From the NCBI GenBank assembly GCA_021789355.1, contig JAJYJR010000180.1:1-9863 (forward strand): a stretch of 9,863 nt of DNA, given 5' to 3'. Under the pieces are notes generated by a model. It was not told the DNA's origin and did no database searches. It was given only the letters and a program-made list of their open reading frames with translations. Each line of letters starts with the position of its first letter. Positions within the stretch are counted from its first letter, which is position 1. Source of the stretch: Chloroflexota bacterium. GTDB lineage: Bacteria > Chloroflexota > Limnocylindria > Limnocylindrales > CSP1-4. Positions 1 through 7,503 of this stretch are shown one piece after another. Position numbers and translations under genes: made by a program.

Positions 1-2197
1 CGTCGGCCGCCCGGCGGCACCGGCTGCTCGCCCTGCCGGGCTGGCCGCGCCCGCTCCGGCGCCGGCCGGCGGCGAGGCCCCGCGCCAGATGTCCCGCATG
101 CGCCGGGTGATCGCCGAGCGCCTGACCCAGTCGTGGACCACCACGCCGCACTTCACGGTCACCGTGGCCGTGGACGCGTCGAGGCTGATGGACCTGCGGG
201 CCGGGCTCAAGGCGGCCGGCTCGAGCCTCACCGTCACGGACTTCGTGCTCGCCGCGGCCGCGGATACGCTGGCCGAGTTCCCCGACGTCAACGCCCGCAC
301 CGACGGCACGTCGGTCTGGCCGCGCAGCCGCGTCGACCTCGGCATGGCCGTCTCGGTGCCCGGCGGCCTGGTGGTCCCGGTGATCCGCGACGCGGGCGCG
401 CTCACCGTCGCCGAGATCCACGACCGTGCCGCGGCCCTCTCGGCGGCGGCCCGCGCGGGCACGGTGTCGCCCGACGACCTAGTCGGCTCCACGTTCACCG
501 TGTCCAACCTGGGCATGTACGGGGTCGAGGAGTTCAGCGCGATCATCAACCCGGGCGAGGCGGCGATCCTGGCGGTGTCGTCCGCGCTCCCGACGCCGGT
601 GGCCGTCGACGGGCGCGTCGAGGTCCGACCGGTGATGAAGCTGACACTGTCGGCCGACCACCGCCTGGTGGACGGGGCGATGGGCGCCGAGTTCATGCGC
701 GCCATGCAGGCCCGGCTCGAGGCGGCCGACGCCTTCCGGCTGGGCGCCGCGACGCTGGTCGAGCCCGCCCGCCCCCGCTTCGCCGACGACCCGGACTGGT
801 TCGACGTGGTGGTGCTCGGCGCCGGGACGGGCGGCTACACCGCGGCGTTCCGGGCGGCCCAGCTGGGGCTCAAGGTGGCCCTCGTCGACGCCGACCGGAT
901 CGGCGGCACGTGCCTCCACCGCGGCTGCATCCCCACCAAGGCGATCCTCGAGGCGGCCGACCTCGCCCACCGCGTCCGCGAGCAGGGCGCCGCGCTCGGC
1001 GTGCTCGCCGACGGCGTCCGGCTCGACTACGCCGCCACGGCCGCGAACAAGGACGCGGTCGTCAAGCGCATGTGGACGGGATTGAAGAGCCTGGTCGGCA
1101 AGAACGGGGTGGAGTGGGTCGCCGGGCGCGGCCGACTCGACGGGCCATCGCGGGTCGTCGTGACCCTGGAGGGCGGCTCGACCCGCACGCTCACCGCCAA
1201 CGACGTCATCCTGGCCACCGGGTCGCGCCCCAAGAGCCTGCCCGGCCTCGTCCCCGACGGCCGGCGCATCGTGACCTCCGACGACGTGCTGCGCTGGACG
1301 GAGCTGCCGTCGAGCCTGGTCGTCGTGGGGGCGGGCGCCGTGGGCGCCGAGTTCGCGTCCGCGTTCCACGACCTGGGCGTGGCTGTGACACTGCTCGAGT
1401 ACCTGCCCGCGGTCGTGCCGCTCGAGGACGCCGAGGTGAGCCGCGAGCTCCAGCGCAGCTTCGAGCGCCGCGGCATGCGCGTCGTCGTCAACGCCCGGTT
1501 CGACCCGGCGTCGGTCGCCGTCCGGGAGGACGGCGTGTCGATCACGGTGGGCCCGGACGGCGGCGAGCGCTCGGAGGTCACCGCGGATGCGATCCTGGTG
1601 GCGACCGGGCGCGCGCCCAACACCGAGGGCCTCGGCCTCGAGACGACGCGGGCGGCCGTCGAGCGCGGGTTCGTCCAGGTGGACGGCCTGATGCGCACCG
1701 CCGAGCCGCACCTTTGGGCGATCGGCGACCTCGTGGGCGGGCTGCTGCTCGCGCACACCGCCGCGCACGAGGGGATCATCGCGGCCCACGCGATCACCGG
1801 CGAGCGCGACGTCCACCCCATGGACTACCCCGGCCAGCCGCGCGCCACCTACACGCGGCCCGAGATCGCCTCGGTGGGCCTGACGGAGCAGCAGTGCGCC
1901 GAGCGGGGCCTGCCGGTCAAGATCGGCAAGGTGCCGTTCCAGGCCATCGCGAAGGCCCTGATCCACGGCTCCCGCGAGGGCTTCGCCAAGGTGATCGCCC
2001 ACGCGGACACGGGCGCCGTCCTCGGCGTCCACGTCATCGGCCCGCACGCGACCGAGCTCATTGCCGAGGCCTCGCTGGCCGCGTCGCTCGCCGCGACCGT
2101 GGACCAGCTGGGGTCGGCCACGCATCCGCACCCGACCCTGTCCGAGGTGCTCGGCGAGGCGGCGATGGCCGTGCGGGGGCGCTCGATCAACTTCTGA
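1..2197 (+). CDS. Fused 2-oxoacid dehydrogenase E2 acyltransferase and dihydrolipoamide dehydrogenase (E3), 5'-truncated
   Basis: One open frame runs from the left edge to the TGA at 2195-2197, so the true start lies outside. Bases 2-88 encode a Pro/Ala-rich linker of the kind that tethers lipoyl domains in E2 proteins. Numbering from the ATG at 89, residues 1 to about 225 are an E2 catalytic core ending in the acyltransferase signature DHRLVDG (H191, D195). Residues 238-702 are a full-length E3. It has an FAD-binding GAGTGG (244-249), redox cysteines C275 and C280 in GGTCLHRGCIPTK, an NAD-binding GAGAVG (414-419), the second FAD motif in WAIGD, and the catalytic pair H681/E686 in HPHPTLSE. 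In known complexes E2 moves the acyl group to CoA and E3 reoxidises dihydrolipoamide with NAD+. Whether the substrate is pyruvate, 2-oxoglutarate or a branched-chain acid cannot be read here. The fusion is unusual; no frameshift is visible at the junction. Confidence 0.93.
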   Translation, partial: VGRPAAPAARPAGLAAPAPAPAGGEAPRQMSRMRRVIAERLTQSWTTTPHFTVTVAVDASRLMDLRAGLKAAGSSLTVTDFVLAAAADTLAEFPDVNARTDGTSVWPRSRVDLGMAVSVPGGLVVPVIRDAGALTVAEIHDRAAALSAAARAGTVSPDDLVGSTFTVSNLGMYGVEEFSAIINPGEAAILAVSSALPTPVAVDGRVEVRPVMKLTLSADHRLVDGAMGAEFMRAMQARLEAADAFRLGAATLVEPARPRFADDPDWFDVVVLGAGTGGYTAAFRAAQLGLKVALVDADRIGGTCLHRGCIPTKAILEAADLAHRVREQGAALGVLADGVRLDYAATAANKDAVVKRMWTGLKSLVGKNGVEWVAGRGRLDGPSRVVVTLEGGSTRTLTANDVILATGSRPKSLPGLVPDGRRIVTSDDVLRWTELPSSLVVVGAGAVGAEFASAFHDLGVAVTLLEYLPAVVPLEDAEVSRELQRSFERRGMRVVVNARFDPASVAVREDGVSITVGPDGGERSEVTADAILVATGRAPNTEGLGLETTRAAVERGFVQVDGLMRTAEPHLWAIGDLVGGLLLAHTAAHEGIIAAHAITGERDVHPMDYPGQPRATYTRPEIASVGLTEQQCAERGLPVKIGKVPFQAIAKALIHGSREGFAKVIAHADTGAVLGVHVIGPHATELIAEASLAASLAATVDQLGSATHPHPTLSEVLGEAAMAVRGRSINF

Positions 2198-2241
2198 GAG
2201 GACCGGGGCGGGCCTGCCGCCAACGAGTCGGAGCGGTGCGC

Positions 2242-2274
2242 CCGCCGGGCGCCGGAGGAGCTGGCGCCCGGCGG
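2242..2274. terminator. Bidirectional hairpin terminator between convergent genes
   Basis: A perfect 12-bp GC-rich stem (2242-2253 pairing with 2263-2274, arm CCGCCGGGCGCC) has a 9-nt loop. It sits in the 89-bp gap between the convergent E2-E3 and fucI stop codons. There is no T-tract on either side, so its role as an intrinsic terminator for both strands is inferred from position and stem strength. Confidence 0.5.
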
Positions 2275-2286
2275 ACTGGGGGGACG

Positions 2287-4092
2287 CTACCGGCGCCCGT
2301 ACAGCGGGCCGAAGTTGGCGCAGGCGCGGAAGTCGGCGCCCTCGGGGTCGGCGGTGCCCAGGTTGGCCCACGCGCTCGGGCGGAACACGTCCTCGGCGGG
2401 CACGTTGTGCATGTGGACCGGGATCCGCAGGATCGAGGCCAGGGTGATCAGGTCCGCCCCGACGTGGCCGTAGCTGATGGCGCCGTGGTTGGCCGCCCAG
2501 CTGGCCATGACGCTGTACACGTCGCGGAAGGGCCCCTCGCCCGTGGTGCGCGGGACGAACCAGTGGGTGGGCCAGGTCGGGTCGGTCCGCCGGTCGAGGG
2601 CGTCGTGGACCTCCCGCGGCAGCTCGACCGTCCAGCCCTCGGCGATCTGGAGCGTCGGCCCGGCGCCGCCCACGAGGTTGAGGCGGGCCATCGTGACCGG
2701 CATGCCGCCCCGCGACACGAACTGGCTGGAGAACCCGCCGCCGCGGAAGTAGCCGCGGTTGGCCGGGTACCAGGTGGTCGCCGCCAGCGCCGCGTCCACG
2801 TCGGCCTGCGTGACCTCCCAGAACGGCTTCATCGCGGGCCTGCCGTCGGCGTCGGTCATCGCGCCCGTCGCGTCGAGCGTCGCCGCGCCGGAGTTGATGA
2901 GGTGGATGAAGCCGTCGGCCGCGGCCCCCTCGGGCCGCCAGCCCGTCACCCGCTCGACCGCGTCCGGGCTCCAGTACGTCCGCACGTCGGCGAAGATCTG
3001 CGCCCGGTTGGTGAGCAGGTACGAGAGCAGCATCGTCGCGCCGTTGAGCGAGTCGTTCTCGGTCGCGAACACGTGCGGCGCGCGGACGCCGTTCCAGTCG
3101 AAGCTCGAGTTGAGCATCGCCTCCATGAAGTCGCCGTTGGGGCTGTGGTCGGTCCAGTGCCGCTGGCCCTGGAAGCCGCCCAGGATCGCGTTGCGGCCCA
3201 TCGACTCCTCGACGTGGCCGAGCTCGGCCAGGCGCGGGTTGCCGACCAGCAGGTCGCGCGCGATCAGGAACATCTTGACCACCGTCGCCCAATCGGCGTC
3301 CAGGCCGGCGCGGTCCTTCTGCTTGGCCGGCTCGTTGCGGTCCTCGCCCTCGCGGCAGTTCGCCCTCGTCCAGGCCAGGCCCCGCTCGAACTCGGCCGGG
3401 TCGTAGATCCCCTCCTCGAGCCGCCGCGCGACCTCGGACATGTCGACCGCCTCGACGCGCATGCCGAGGTACTTCTCGAAGAACGGCTGGTCCACGATCG
3501 ACCCGGCGATGCCCATCGACACGCCGCCGAGCGACAGGTAGGACTTGCCGCGCAGGATGGCCGCCGCCAGACCGGCCCTCGCGAAGCGCAGGATCCTCGC
3601 CCGGACGTCCTCGGGGATCGAGCCGTCGCCCGCGTCCTGGACGTCGCGCCCGTAGATGCCGAACGCCGGCAGGCCCTTCTGGGTGTGCGCCGCGAGCACC
3701 GCGGCGAGGTACACGGCGCCCGGCCGCTCGGTGCCGTTGAAGCCCCAGACCGCCTTGGGCGTGAGCGGGTCCATGTCCATCGTCTCGGACCCGTAGCACC
3801 AGCACGGCGTGACGGTGATCGAGACCCCGACGCCCTCCTTGCGGAACAGCTCGGCCGCCTTGGCCGCCTCGTACACGCCCCCGATGTTGTGGTCGGGCAC
3901 GACGCACTCGACGGGGGTGCCGTCGGGGTAGCGCAGCGTGGAGCTGATCAGCTCGGCCGTCCGCAGGGCCATGCCGCGCGTCTGCTCCTCGAGCGACTCG
4001 CGGACGCCGTGCTGCCGCCCGTCGACCGCGGGCCGGATCCCGATCTTGGGCCAGTCGCCGACGAAGCGGCCGGAGGTGTTCACGGTGGTCAT
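2287..4092 (-). CDS. fucI: L-fucose isomerase
   Basis: This 601-residue protein matches the length (about 590) and sequence character of L-fucose isomerase FucI, a cytoplasmic Mn2+-dependent ketol isomerase. The family converts L-fucose to L-fuculose and often also D-arabinose to D-ribulose. The three metal ligands known from the E. coli enzyme (E337, D361, H528) have equivalents with identical spacing: E345 in [10 protein letters not shown]369 in IFADVRTYW and H536 in [10 protein letters not shown]. Other family-like blocks are [12 protein letters not shown] (95-106) and [12 protein letters not shown] (305-316). The ATG at 4090-4092 is preceded by a purine-rich AGAGGG. The gene lies 44 bp downstream of fucU on the same strand and is probably cotranscribed with it. 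No fuculokinase or fuculose-phosphate aldolase follows, since the next gene is convergent. D-arabinose isomerase activity is possible, but the fucU partner favours L-fucose. Confidence 0.95.
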   Translation of the reverse strand: MTTVNTSGRFVGDWPKIGIRPAVDGRQHGVRESLEEQTRGMALRTAELISSTLRYPDGTPVECVVPDHNIGGVYEAAKAAELFRKEGVGVSITVTPCWCYGSETMDMDPLTPKAVWGFNGTERPGAVYLAAVLAAHTQKGLPAFGIYGRDVQDAGDGSIPEDVRARILRFARAGLAAAILRGKSYLSLGGVSMGIAGSIVDQPFFEKYLGMRVEAVDMSEVARRLEEGIYDPAEFERGLAWTRANCREGEDRNEPAKQKDRAGLDADWATVVKMFLIARDLLVGNPRLAELGHVEESMGRNAILGGFQGQRHWTDHSPNGDFMEAMLNSSFDWNGVRAPHVFATENDSLNGATMLLSYLLTNRAQIFADVRTYWSPDAVERVTGWRPEGAAADGFIHLINSGAATLDATGAMTDADGRPAMKPFWEVTQADVDAALAATTWYPANRGYFRGGGFSSQFVSRGGMPVTMARLNLVGGAGPTLQIAEGWTVELPREVHDALDRRTDPTWPTHWFVPRTTGEGPFRDVYSVMASWAANHGAISYGHVGADLITLASILRIPVHMHNVPAEDVFRPSAWANLGTADPEGADFRACANFGPLYGRR

Positions 4093-4136
4093 CGCACCCT
4101 CTCGTTCTGGAACGCCTGGTTGCCGGTCGCCGGCGG

Positions 4137-4556
4137 CTATCCGGGCTGGACCACGCCGATGGTCAGTAGGATGTTGGCGTAGACGCGCTGCTCGCCGGTG
4201 GCGATCGCCAGGGCGCAGTCGGGGCCGCGCGCCATGTCGTAGAACTCGAACCGGCCGAGGCGGGTGAGCCCGGTGCCCGGCAGCAGGCGCCGGAAGTCGT
4301 CGTAGATCGAGGGCTCGCTCCCGTCGTCCGGACCCATGACGTGGGCCGCCTCGACGGGGATGGCGTCAGCGATCACCCCGAGCAAGTCGGTGACGGTCAG
4401 CTTGCCCGGCTCGAGGTTGAGGAACACCCGGTGGGCCGACGGGTTGGAGCGCGTCGCCAGCGGGTAGTTCCCGTCGGCGATCAGGACCTGGGAGCCGTGG
4501 CCGGCCTCGCCCAGAGCGGCGAGGATCCCGGGATGGAGTAGGCGCGTCCTGAGCAC
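4137..4556 (-). CDS. fucU: L-fucose mutarotase (RbsD/FucU family)
   Basis: This is a 139-residue protein of the RbsD/FucU family, whose members interconvert sugar anomers; E. coli FucU is about 140 residues. The N-terminal stretch [16 protein letters not shown] carries the conserved histidine (H20) and aspartate (D28). The C-terminal half has the FucU pattern GRFEFYDMA (101-109) followed by [17 protein letters not shown] (119-135). FucU rather than ribose pyranase RbsD is preferred because of this C-terminal block and the fucI gene 44 bp downstream. The start is a GTG (4554-4556) with a strong AGGAGG at 4561-4566, four bases away, which is a short spacing; no better in-frame start is seen. 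The enzyme would supply the anomer used by the isomerase. The 220-bp upstream region holds a tandem operator at 4647-4673, so repression by the neighbouring LacI protein is likely. Confidence 0.9.
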   Translation of the reverse strand: MLRTRLLHPGILAALGEAGHGSQVLIADGNYPLATRSNPSAHRVFLNLEPGKLTVTDLLGVIADAIPVEAAHVMGPDDGSEPSIYDDFRRLLPGTGLTRLGRFEFYDMARGPDCALAIATGEQRVYANILLTIGVVQPG

Positions 4557-4623
4557 TGGGCCTCCTTGTCAAGCAGGAGCTGGCCGACGAGACGGATCGG
4601 ACGACGCGCAGGCACACCCCTGA

Positions 4624-4635
4624 GGGAACGATACC
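4624..4635. promoter_or_regulatory. Weak third copy of the LacI-type operator
   Basis: GGGAACGATACC fits the GNTANC-GNTANC pattern with one deviation. It lies 23 bp centre-to-centre from the nearer strong site upstream of fucU. The 9-mer AACGATACC is shared exactly with the reverse complement of the 9450-9476 element. It could be an auxiliary site or a chance half-site. Confidence 0.3.
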
Positions 4636-4646
4636 CGAAACACCCA

Positions 4647-4673
4647 GTTATCGATAACAGTGATAACGGTAAC
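4647..4673. promoter_or_regulatory. Tandem LacI-family operator upstream of fucU-fucI
   Basis: Two 12-bp sites, GTTATCGATAAC (4647-4658, a perfect palindrome) and GATAACGGTAAC (4662-4673), are separated by the three bases AGT. Both fit GNTANC-GNTANC with the central CG typical of LacI-family operators. The double element matches the one at 9450-9476 at 21 of 27 positions, spacer included. It lies about 90-115 bp upstream of the fucU start, a plausible place to control the fucU promoter. I see no convincing -35/-10 pair here. Confidence 0.75.
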
Positions 4674-4776
4674 GGATCAGTGCCCCGCTCGCAAACCCCC
4701 TTGTGCGCCGGATCTGTCCGAGTTTGTGGGCCGCCGGTTTGGCAGCGCGCCGCCAAGCGCCCCAACGATCGACCGC

Positions 4777-5811
4777 CTAACTGGCCGCAGACTCCTCGGG
4801 GGCCATCACCGGCAGCGGCCCACCACTCGACTTGCGGATGACCAGTTCGGTCGGGAACACGACGTCCTGCACCCGGTGTCGGCCTGGATGCTGGATCCGC
4901 TCCACGAGCAGCTCCACCGCGCGCCGGCCCATCTCGAGCGCAGGCTGGGCGACCACGGTGAGGAAGGGGAAGGTGACCATCGCCGACGGGAGGTCGTCGA
5001 AGCCGACGACCGCCACATCCTCGGGCACGCGGATGTTCATGTCCTCAAGAGCGTGCAGCACGCCGATGGCGATGAAGTTGTTGCCCGCGAAGATTGCCGT
5101 CGGTCGGTCCGGCCGCGACATGATCGCTCGGGCCATCTCGGCCCCGCTCTCGATGGAGAAGCGACCGTGGACCACCTGGACGGATCGCTCGTGACCGGCC
5201 TCCCGCATGGCGTCGCGGAACCCAGCGGCTCGGTCCATGGCGGTTGAGACTGATCGAGGGCCGGTCAGGATCGCGGTGCGGCTGTGTCCAAGCGAAGCGA
5301 TGTAGCGGCCCATCTCATAGGCGCCCACTCGCGAATCGGTGCGGACCACATCGGCGGCACCGCGACGGATGCGGCGATCGAGCACGACGAGGGGCGTGTC
5401 CTGCTCTCGGCACTTCTTGATGACCCTCTCTCCAGCTCCGGCCGGGACGATCAGGACCCCGTCGATCTGACGCTGCAGCAGCATCGTGACGTAGAGCTCT
5501 TCCTCGTCCTGATCCTCGTTGCTGTTGCCCAGGATCACCATCATCCCGGCGTCATTGGCCGCCGCCTCGACGCCGTGTGCAAGCGTGGTGAAGAAGGGGT
5601 TCGTCAGGTCCGTGACGAGCAGGGCGATGAGGTTCGTCCGCTTGGAGCGCAGGCTGCGAGCCAGGACGTTGGGCATGTAGCCCGTCTCGGCAATCGCCGC
5701 CTCGACACGGCGTCGGACGTCGACGCTGACCGGCCCTGACCCGCGCACGACCCGCGACACGGTCATCGGCGAGACGCCCGCCAATTTGGCTACATCGACC
5801 AGTCTCGCCAT
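4777..5811 (-). CDS. LacI-family transcriptional regulator
   Basis: This is a 344-residue LacI/GalR-type repressor. From the chosen ATG (5809-5811) the N-terminus reads MARLVDVAKLAGVSPMTVSR, the canonical helix-turn-helix. The hinge helix is near 48-58 (NVLARSLRSKR). A periplasmic-binding-protein-like sugar domain follows, with TNPFF (70-74), LDRR (144-147), GHSRTAILTG (175-184), AGNNFIAIG (242-250) and VAVVGFDDLP (266-275). The frame is open up to a TTG at 5866-5868, but that codon lies in an operator and would add residues ahead of a textbook LacI start. The internal ATG has GGAG upstream and is preferred. The gene sits between the fucose genes on its own strand and the divergent methyltransferase operon, and matching operators flank it. 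Its effector is probably a fucose-related sugar or pathway intermediate (inference). An operator at 5855-5866 suggests autoregulation. Confidence 0.95.
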   Translation of the reverse strand: MARLVDVAKLAGVSPMTVSRVVRGSGPVSVDVRRRVEAAIAETGYMPNVLARSLRSKRTNLIALLVTDLTNPFFTTLAHGVEAAANDAGMMVILGNSNEDQDEEELYVTMLLQRQIDGVLIVPAGAGERVIKKCREQDTPLVVLDRRIRRGAADVVRTDSRVGAYEMGRYIASLGHSRTAILTGPRSVSTAMDRAAGFRDAMREAGHERSVQVVHGRFSIESGAEMARAIMSRPDRPTAIFAGNNFIAIGVLHALEDMNIRVPEDVAVVGFDDLPSAMVTFPFLTVVAQPALEMGRRAVELLVERIQHPGRHRVQDVVFPTELVIRKSSGGPLPVMAPEESAAS

Positions 5812-5854
5812 CGGTCTCCGTCCAGTGCTGCCGACCTCAGCCGTTGCCCGAGGA

Positions 5855-5866
5855 GCTAACGGTATC
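5855..5866. promoter_or_regulatory. Single LacI-type operator upstream of lacI
   Basis: GCTAACGGTATC fits the GNTANC-GNTANC pattern at all eight fixed positions. It lies 44 bp upstream of the chosen lacI start and overlaps the rejected TTG start. Its position suits autorepression of lacI, and it may contribute to control of the divergent operon. Confidence 0.6.
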
Positions 5867-5964
5867 AACGCCGCACGAGGCAGTCCACGAAGTGGCTGCA
5901 GGCCACCGCGCAGCTGGCTGGCGGTCTGACACGGGCGGTGGCTATTGACCAGATCAAGTCATAT

Positions 5965-5976
5965 GATAACGTAAAC
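5965..5976. promoter_or_regulatory. Imperfect LacI-type operator overlapping a possible -10 box of the methyltransferase operon
   Basis: GATAACGTAAAC fits GNTANC-GNTANC with one deviation. It overlaps TATGAT (5962-5967), a good -10 hexamer. No clear -35 lies 17 bp upstream; the TTGACC at 5945-5950 is only 11 bp away. A repressor here would block a promoter reading rightward into 6139. The rest of the 327-bp divergent region (5812-6138) holds the operator at 5855-5866 and the leader hairpins, and no other gene that I can support. Confidence 0.45.
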
Positions 5977-5977
5977 A

Positions 5978-6014
5978 CTCAGAGGCCGCTGTGCTGCTGC
6001 ACAGGTTCTCTGAG
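5978..6014 (+). other. Two-tier hairpin in the leader of the methyltransferase operon
   Basis: An outer 7-bp stem (CTCAGAG at 5978-5984 with CTCTGAG at 6008-6014) encloses a perfect 6-bp inner stem with a 4-nt loop (CTGTGC at 5989-5994, GCACAG at 5999-6004). It starts just after the putative -10/operator and lies about 125 nt upstream of the first ATG, so it would sit at the 5' end of the transcript. No T-tract follows. Its function is unknown; an RNA structure or a protein-binding dyad are both possible. Confidence 0.4.
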
Positions 6015-6138
6015 CGATGTCAAGTCGCAAGAGAACGCATCAGACGGGAGGCCACGGGGCTGGACAAACGATGCACCTGATGGCCTCATCATCTCGGCTA
6101 CCTGGTCGGCGGGCGTGCGGTGCGGAGGCGAGTGGCTG

Positions 6139-7464
6139 ATGGGAACACTTGACAAGGATCGCGCCGTCCTGCGTGAACTCGCGTCCCGCGTCGCCGAGAT
6201 CGCAGCGCTGCCGGTCCAGGCCGAGACGATCGCCGGCTGGAAGGCGCTCAACGGCCTCCGGCCGGTGCGGCCGATGGTGGCGATCGACCAGCTGCCGTGG
6301 CACGAGATGGCGTCGAGCCCCGAGCTCGTGACGCAATGCGAGGATCCCTTCAACCGCGGCCTCGAGATCGACCTGCGCCGCATCCTCTACCGCTGGAACC
6401 ACTTCCGTGCCGACATGGTGGTCGAGCCCGAGCTCCTGATCCCGAAAGTCCTGCGCCTTGACGGGTTCGGCGTCGAGATGCACGAGGAGACCGAGGCCGT
6501 CGACGCTGCCAACGTGATCGTCTCGCACCACTTCTTCGACCAGCTCGAGCACGAGGAGGACGCCGACAAGATCCGGACGCCCACCGTCTGGCTCGACGAG
6601 GCGGAGACGGCCCGCATCGAGGCGCAGGCGCACGAGATCTTCGACGGCGTGCTTCCCGTCCGCCTCCAGGGCTGGGTCCCCAGCACCAACCAGTGGCCGG
6701 GCCTCGAGTCCCAGCCCGAGACGCGCGCCCTGGTGCACGACTGGCCGGACGAGCTGCTCGCCGGCGGGGCGAACTTCTGGGACACGATCGAGTTCTGGCG
6801 CGGCGCCGACGCCATCCTGCTCGACCTCATGGACCGGCCCGAGCACCTGCACCGGATCATGGACCGTCTGGTGACGGCCTACCTCGGCATGCTCGACCAG
6901 ATGGAGGCCAAGGGCCTGCTCGGACACTCGATGTCCTTGGTGCACTGCACTCCCGCGTGGACCGACGAGCTCCCCCACGCTGGGTTCGACCCCGAGCGAC
7001 CCCGGGCTGAGGACCTGTGGACGATGGGCATGGCACAGGTCTTCACCTCGACCTCGCCCAAGATGTTCCGGGAATTCGAAGTCGAGCACACCAAGCGCTG
7101 GTTCGCCCGCTTCGGCCTCGGCTACTACGGGTGCTGCGATGTCCTCGACCGGCACATCGACCACATCCGCGTCATCCCGAACGTGCGCAAGATCTCGATG
7201 TGCCCATGGGCGAACGTCGAGCGCGGTGCCGACGGGATGGGCCACGACTTCGTCATGTCGCGCAAGCCGAACCCGGCGCTGCTCGCAATGGACGGTTGGG
7301 AACCCGAAGCGGTTGAGAAGCAGCTGCGCGCGACGGCAGAGGCGTGCCGGCGAACTGGCACGAACGTCGAGTTCATCCTCAAGGACGTGAGCACCATTCG
7401 CTACCAGCCGCACCGGCTGGAGGAGTGGGTGGACGTCGCAATGCGGGTGGCAAGGGACTACTGA
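6139..7464 (+). CDS. UroD/methyltransferase-superfamily protein, first gene of a corrinoid methyltransferase operon
   Basis: This 441-residue protein resembles uroporphyrinogen-decarboxylase-like proteins encoded beside corrinoid proteins. The assignment rests on pattern memory and context, not a defined catalytic motif. Visible landmarks are GYYGCCD (328-334, two adjacent Cys), SMCPWANVERG (353-363) with C355, SRKPNPALL (374-382) and EFILKDVSTIRY near the C-terminus (K415, D416). The frame is open back to a GTG at 5938, but that 67-residue extension crosses the operator and leader hairpin and looks non-coding. The ATG at 6139 has GGAGG (6124-6128) ten bases upstream. The corrinoid gene follows after 39 bp. 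By analogy with MtaB/MtaC/MtaA-type systems it could be the substrate:corrinoid methyltransferase, with the second UroD protein moving the methyl group onward. The roles could equally be swapped. Soluble; no signal peptide is visible. Confidence 0.8.
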   Translation: MGTLDKDRAVLRELASRVAEIAALPVQAETIAGWKALNGLRPVRPMVAIDQLPWHEMASSPELVTQCEDPFNRGLEIDLRRILYRWNHFRADMVVEPELLIPKVLRLDGFGVEMHEETEAVDAANVIVSHHFFDQLEHEEDADKIRTPTVWLDEAETARIEAQAHEIFDGVLPVRLQGWVPSTNQWPGLESQPETRALVHDWPDELLAGGANFWDTIEFWRGADAILLDLMDRPEHLHRIMDRLVTAYLGMLDQMEAKGLLGHSMSLVHCTPAWTDELPHAGFDPERPRAEDLWTMGMAQVFTSTSPKMFREFEVEHTKRWFARFGLGYYGCCDVLDRHIDHIRVIPNVRKISMCPWANVERGADGMGHDFVMSRKPNPALLAMDGWEPEAVEKQLRATAEACRRTGTNVEFILKDVSTIRYQPHRLEEWVDVAMRVARDY

Positions 7465-7503
7465 GAGGCCCGGCGCGACCGCCGGTACAAGGAGCAAGAC
7501 CCG

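Noticed and set aside
133..4182. A 1349-codon plus-strand open frame spanning the E2-E3 and fucI regions, and a 1142-codon minus-strand frame at 479-3907
   Set aside because: Both are Arg/Gly/Pro/Ala-rich shadow frames of high-GC coding DNA. They overlap genes with clear catalytic motifs and contain no recognisable domain.
5841..5862. CCGTT and AACGG inverted arms as a longer dyad at the lacI promoter
   Set aside because: The spacing differs from the other sites and the inner bases do not pair. The 12-mer at 5855-5866 explains the right arm better.
6041..6060. A possible B12-box of a cobalamin riboswitch around CAGACGGGAGGCC
   Set aside because: It misses several conserved B12-box positions, and the other riboswitch core elements (such as the GCCACTG block) are absent.
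5938..6138. A 67-residue N-terminal extension of the first UroD-like protein from a GTG
   Set aside because: It crosses the putative -10 box, operator and leader hairpins, has no ribosome binding site, and reads as non-conserved sequence. The ATG at 6139 with GGAGG upstream is better.
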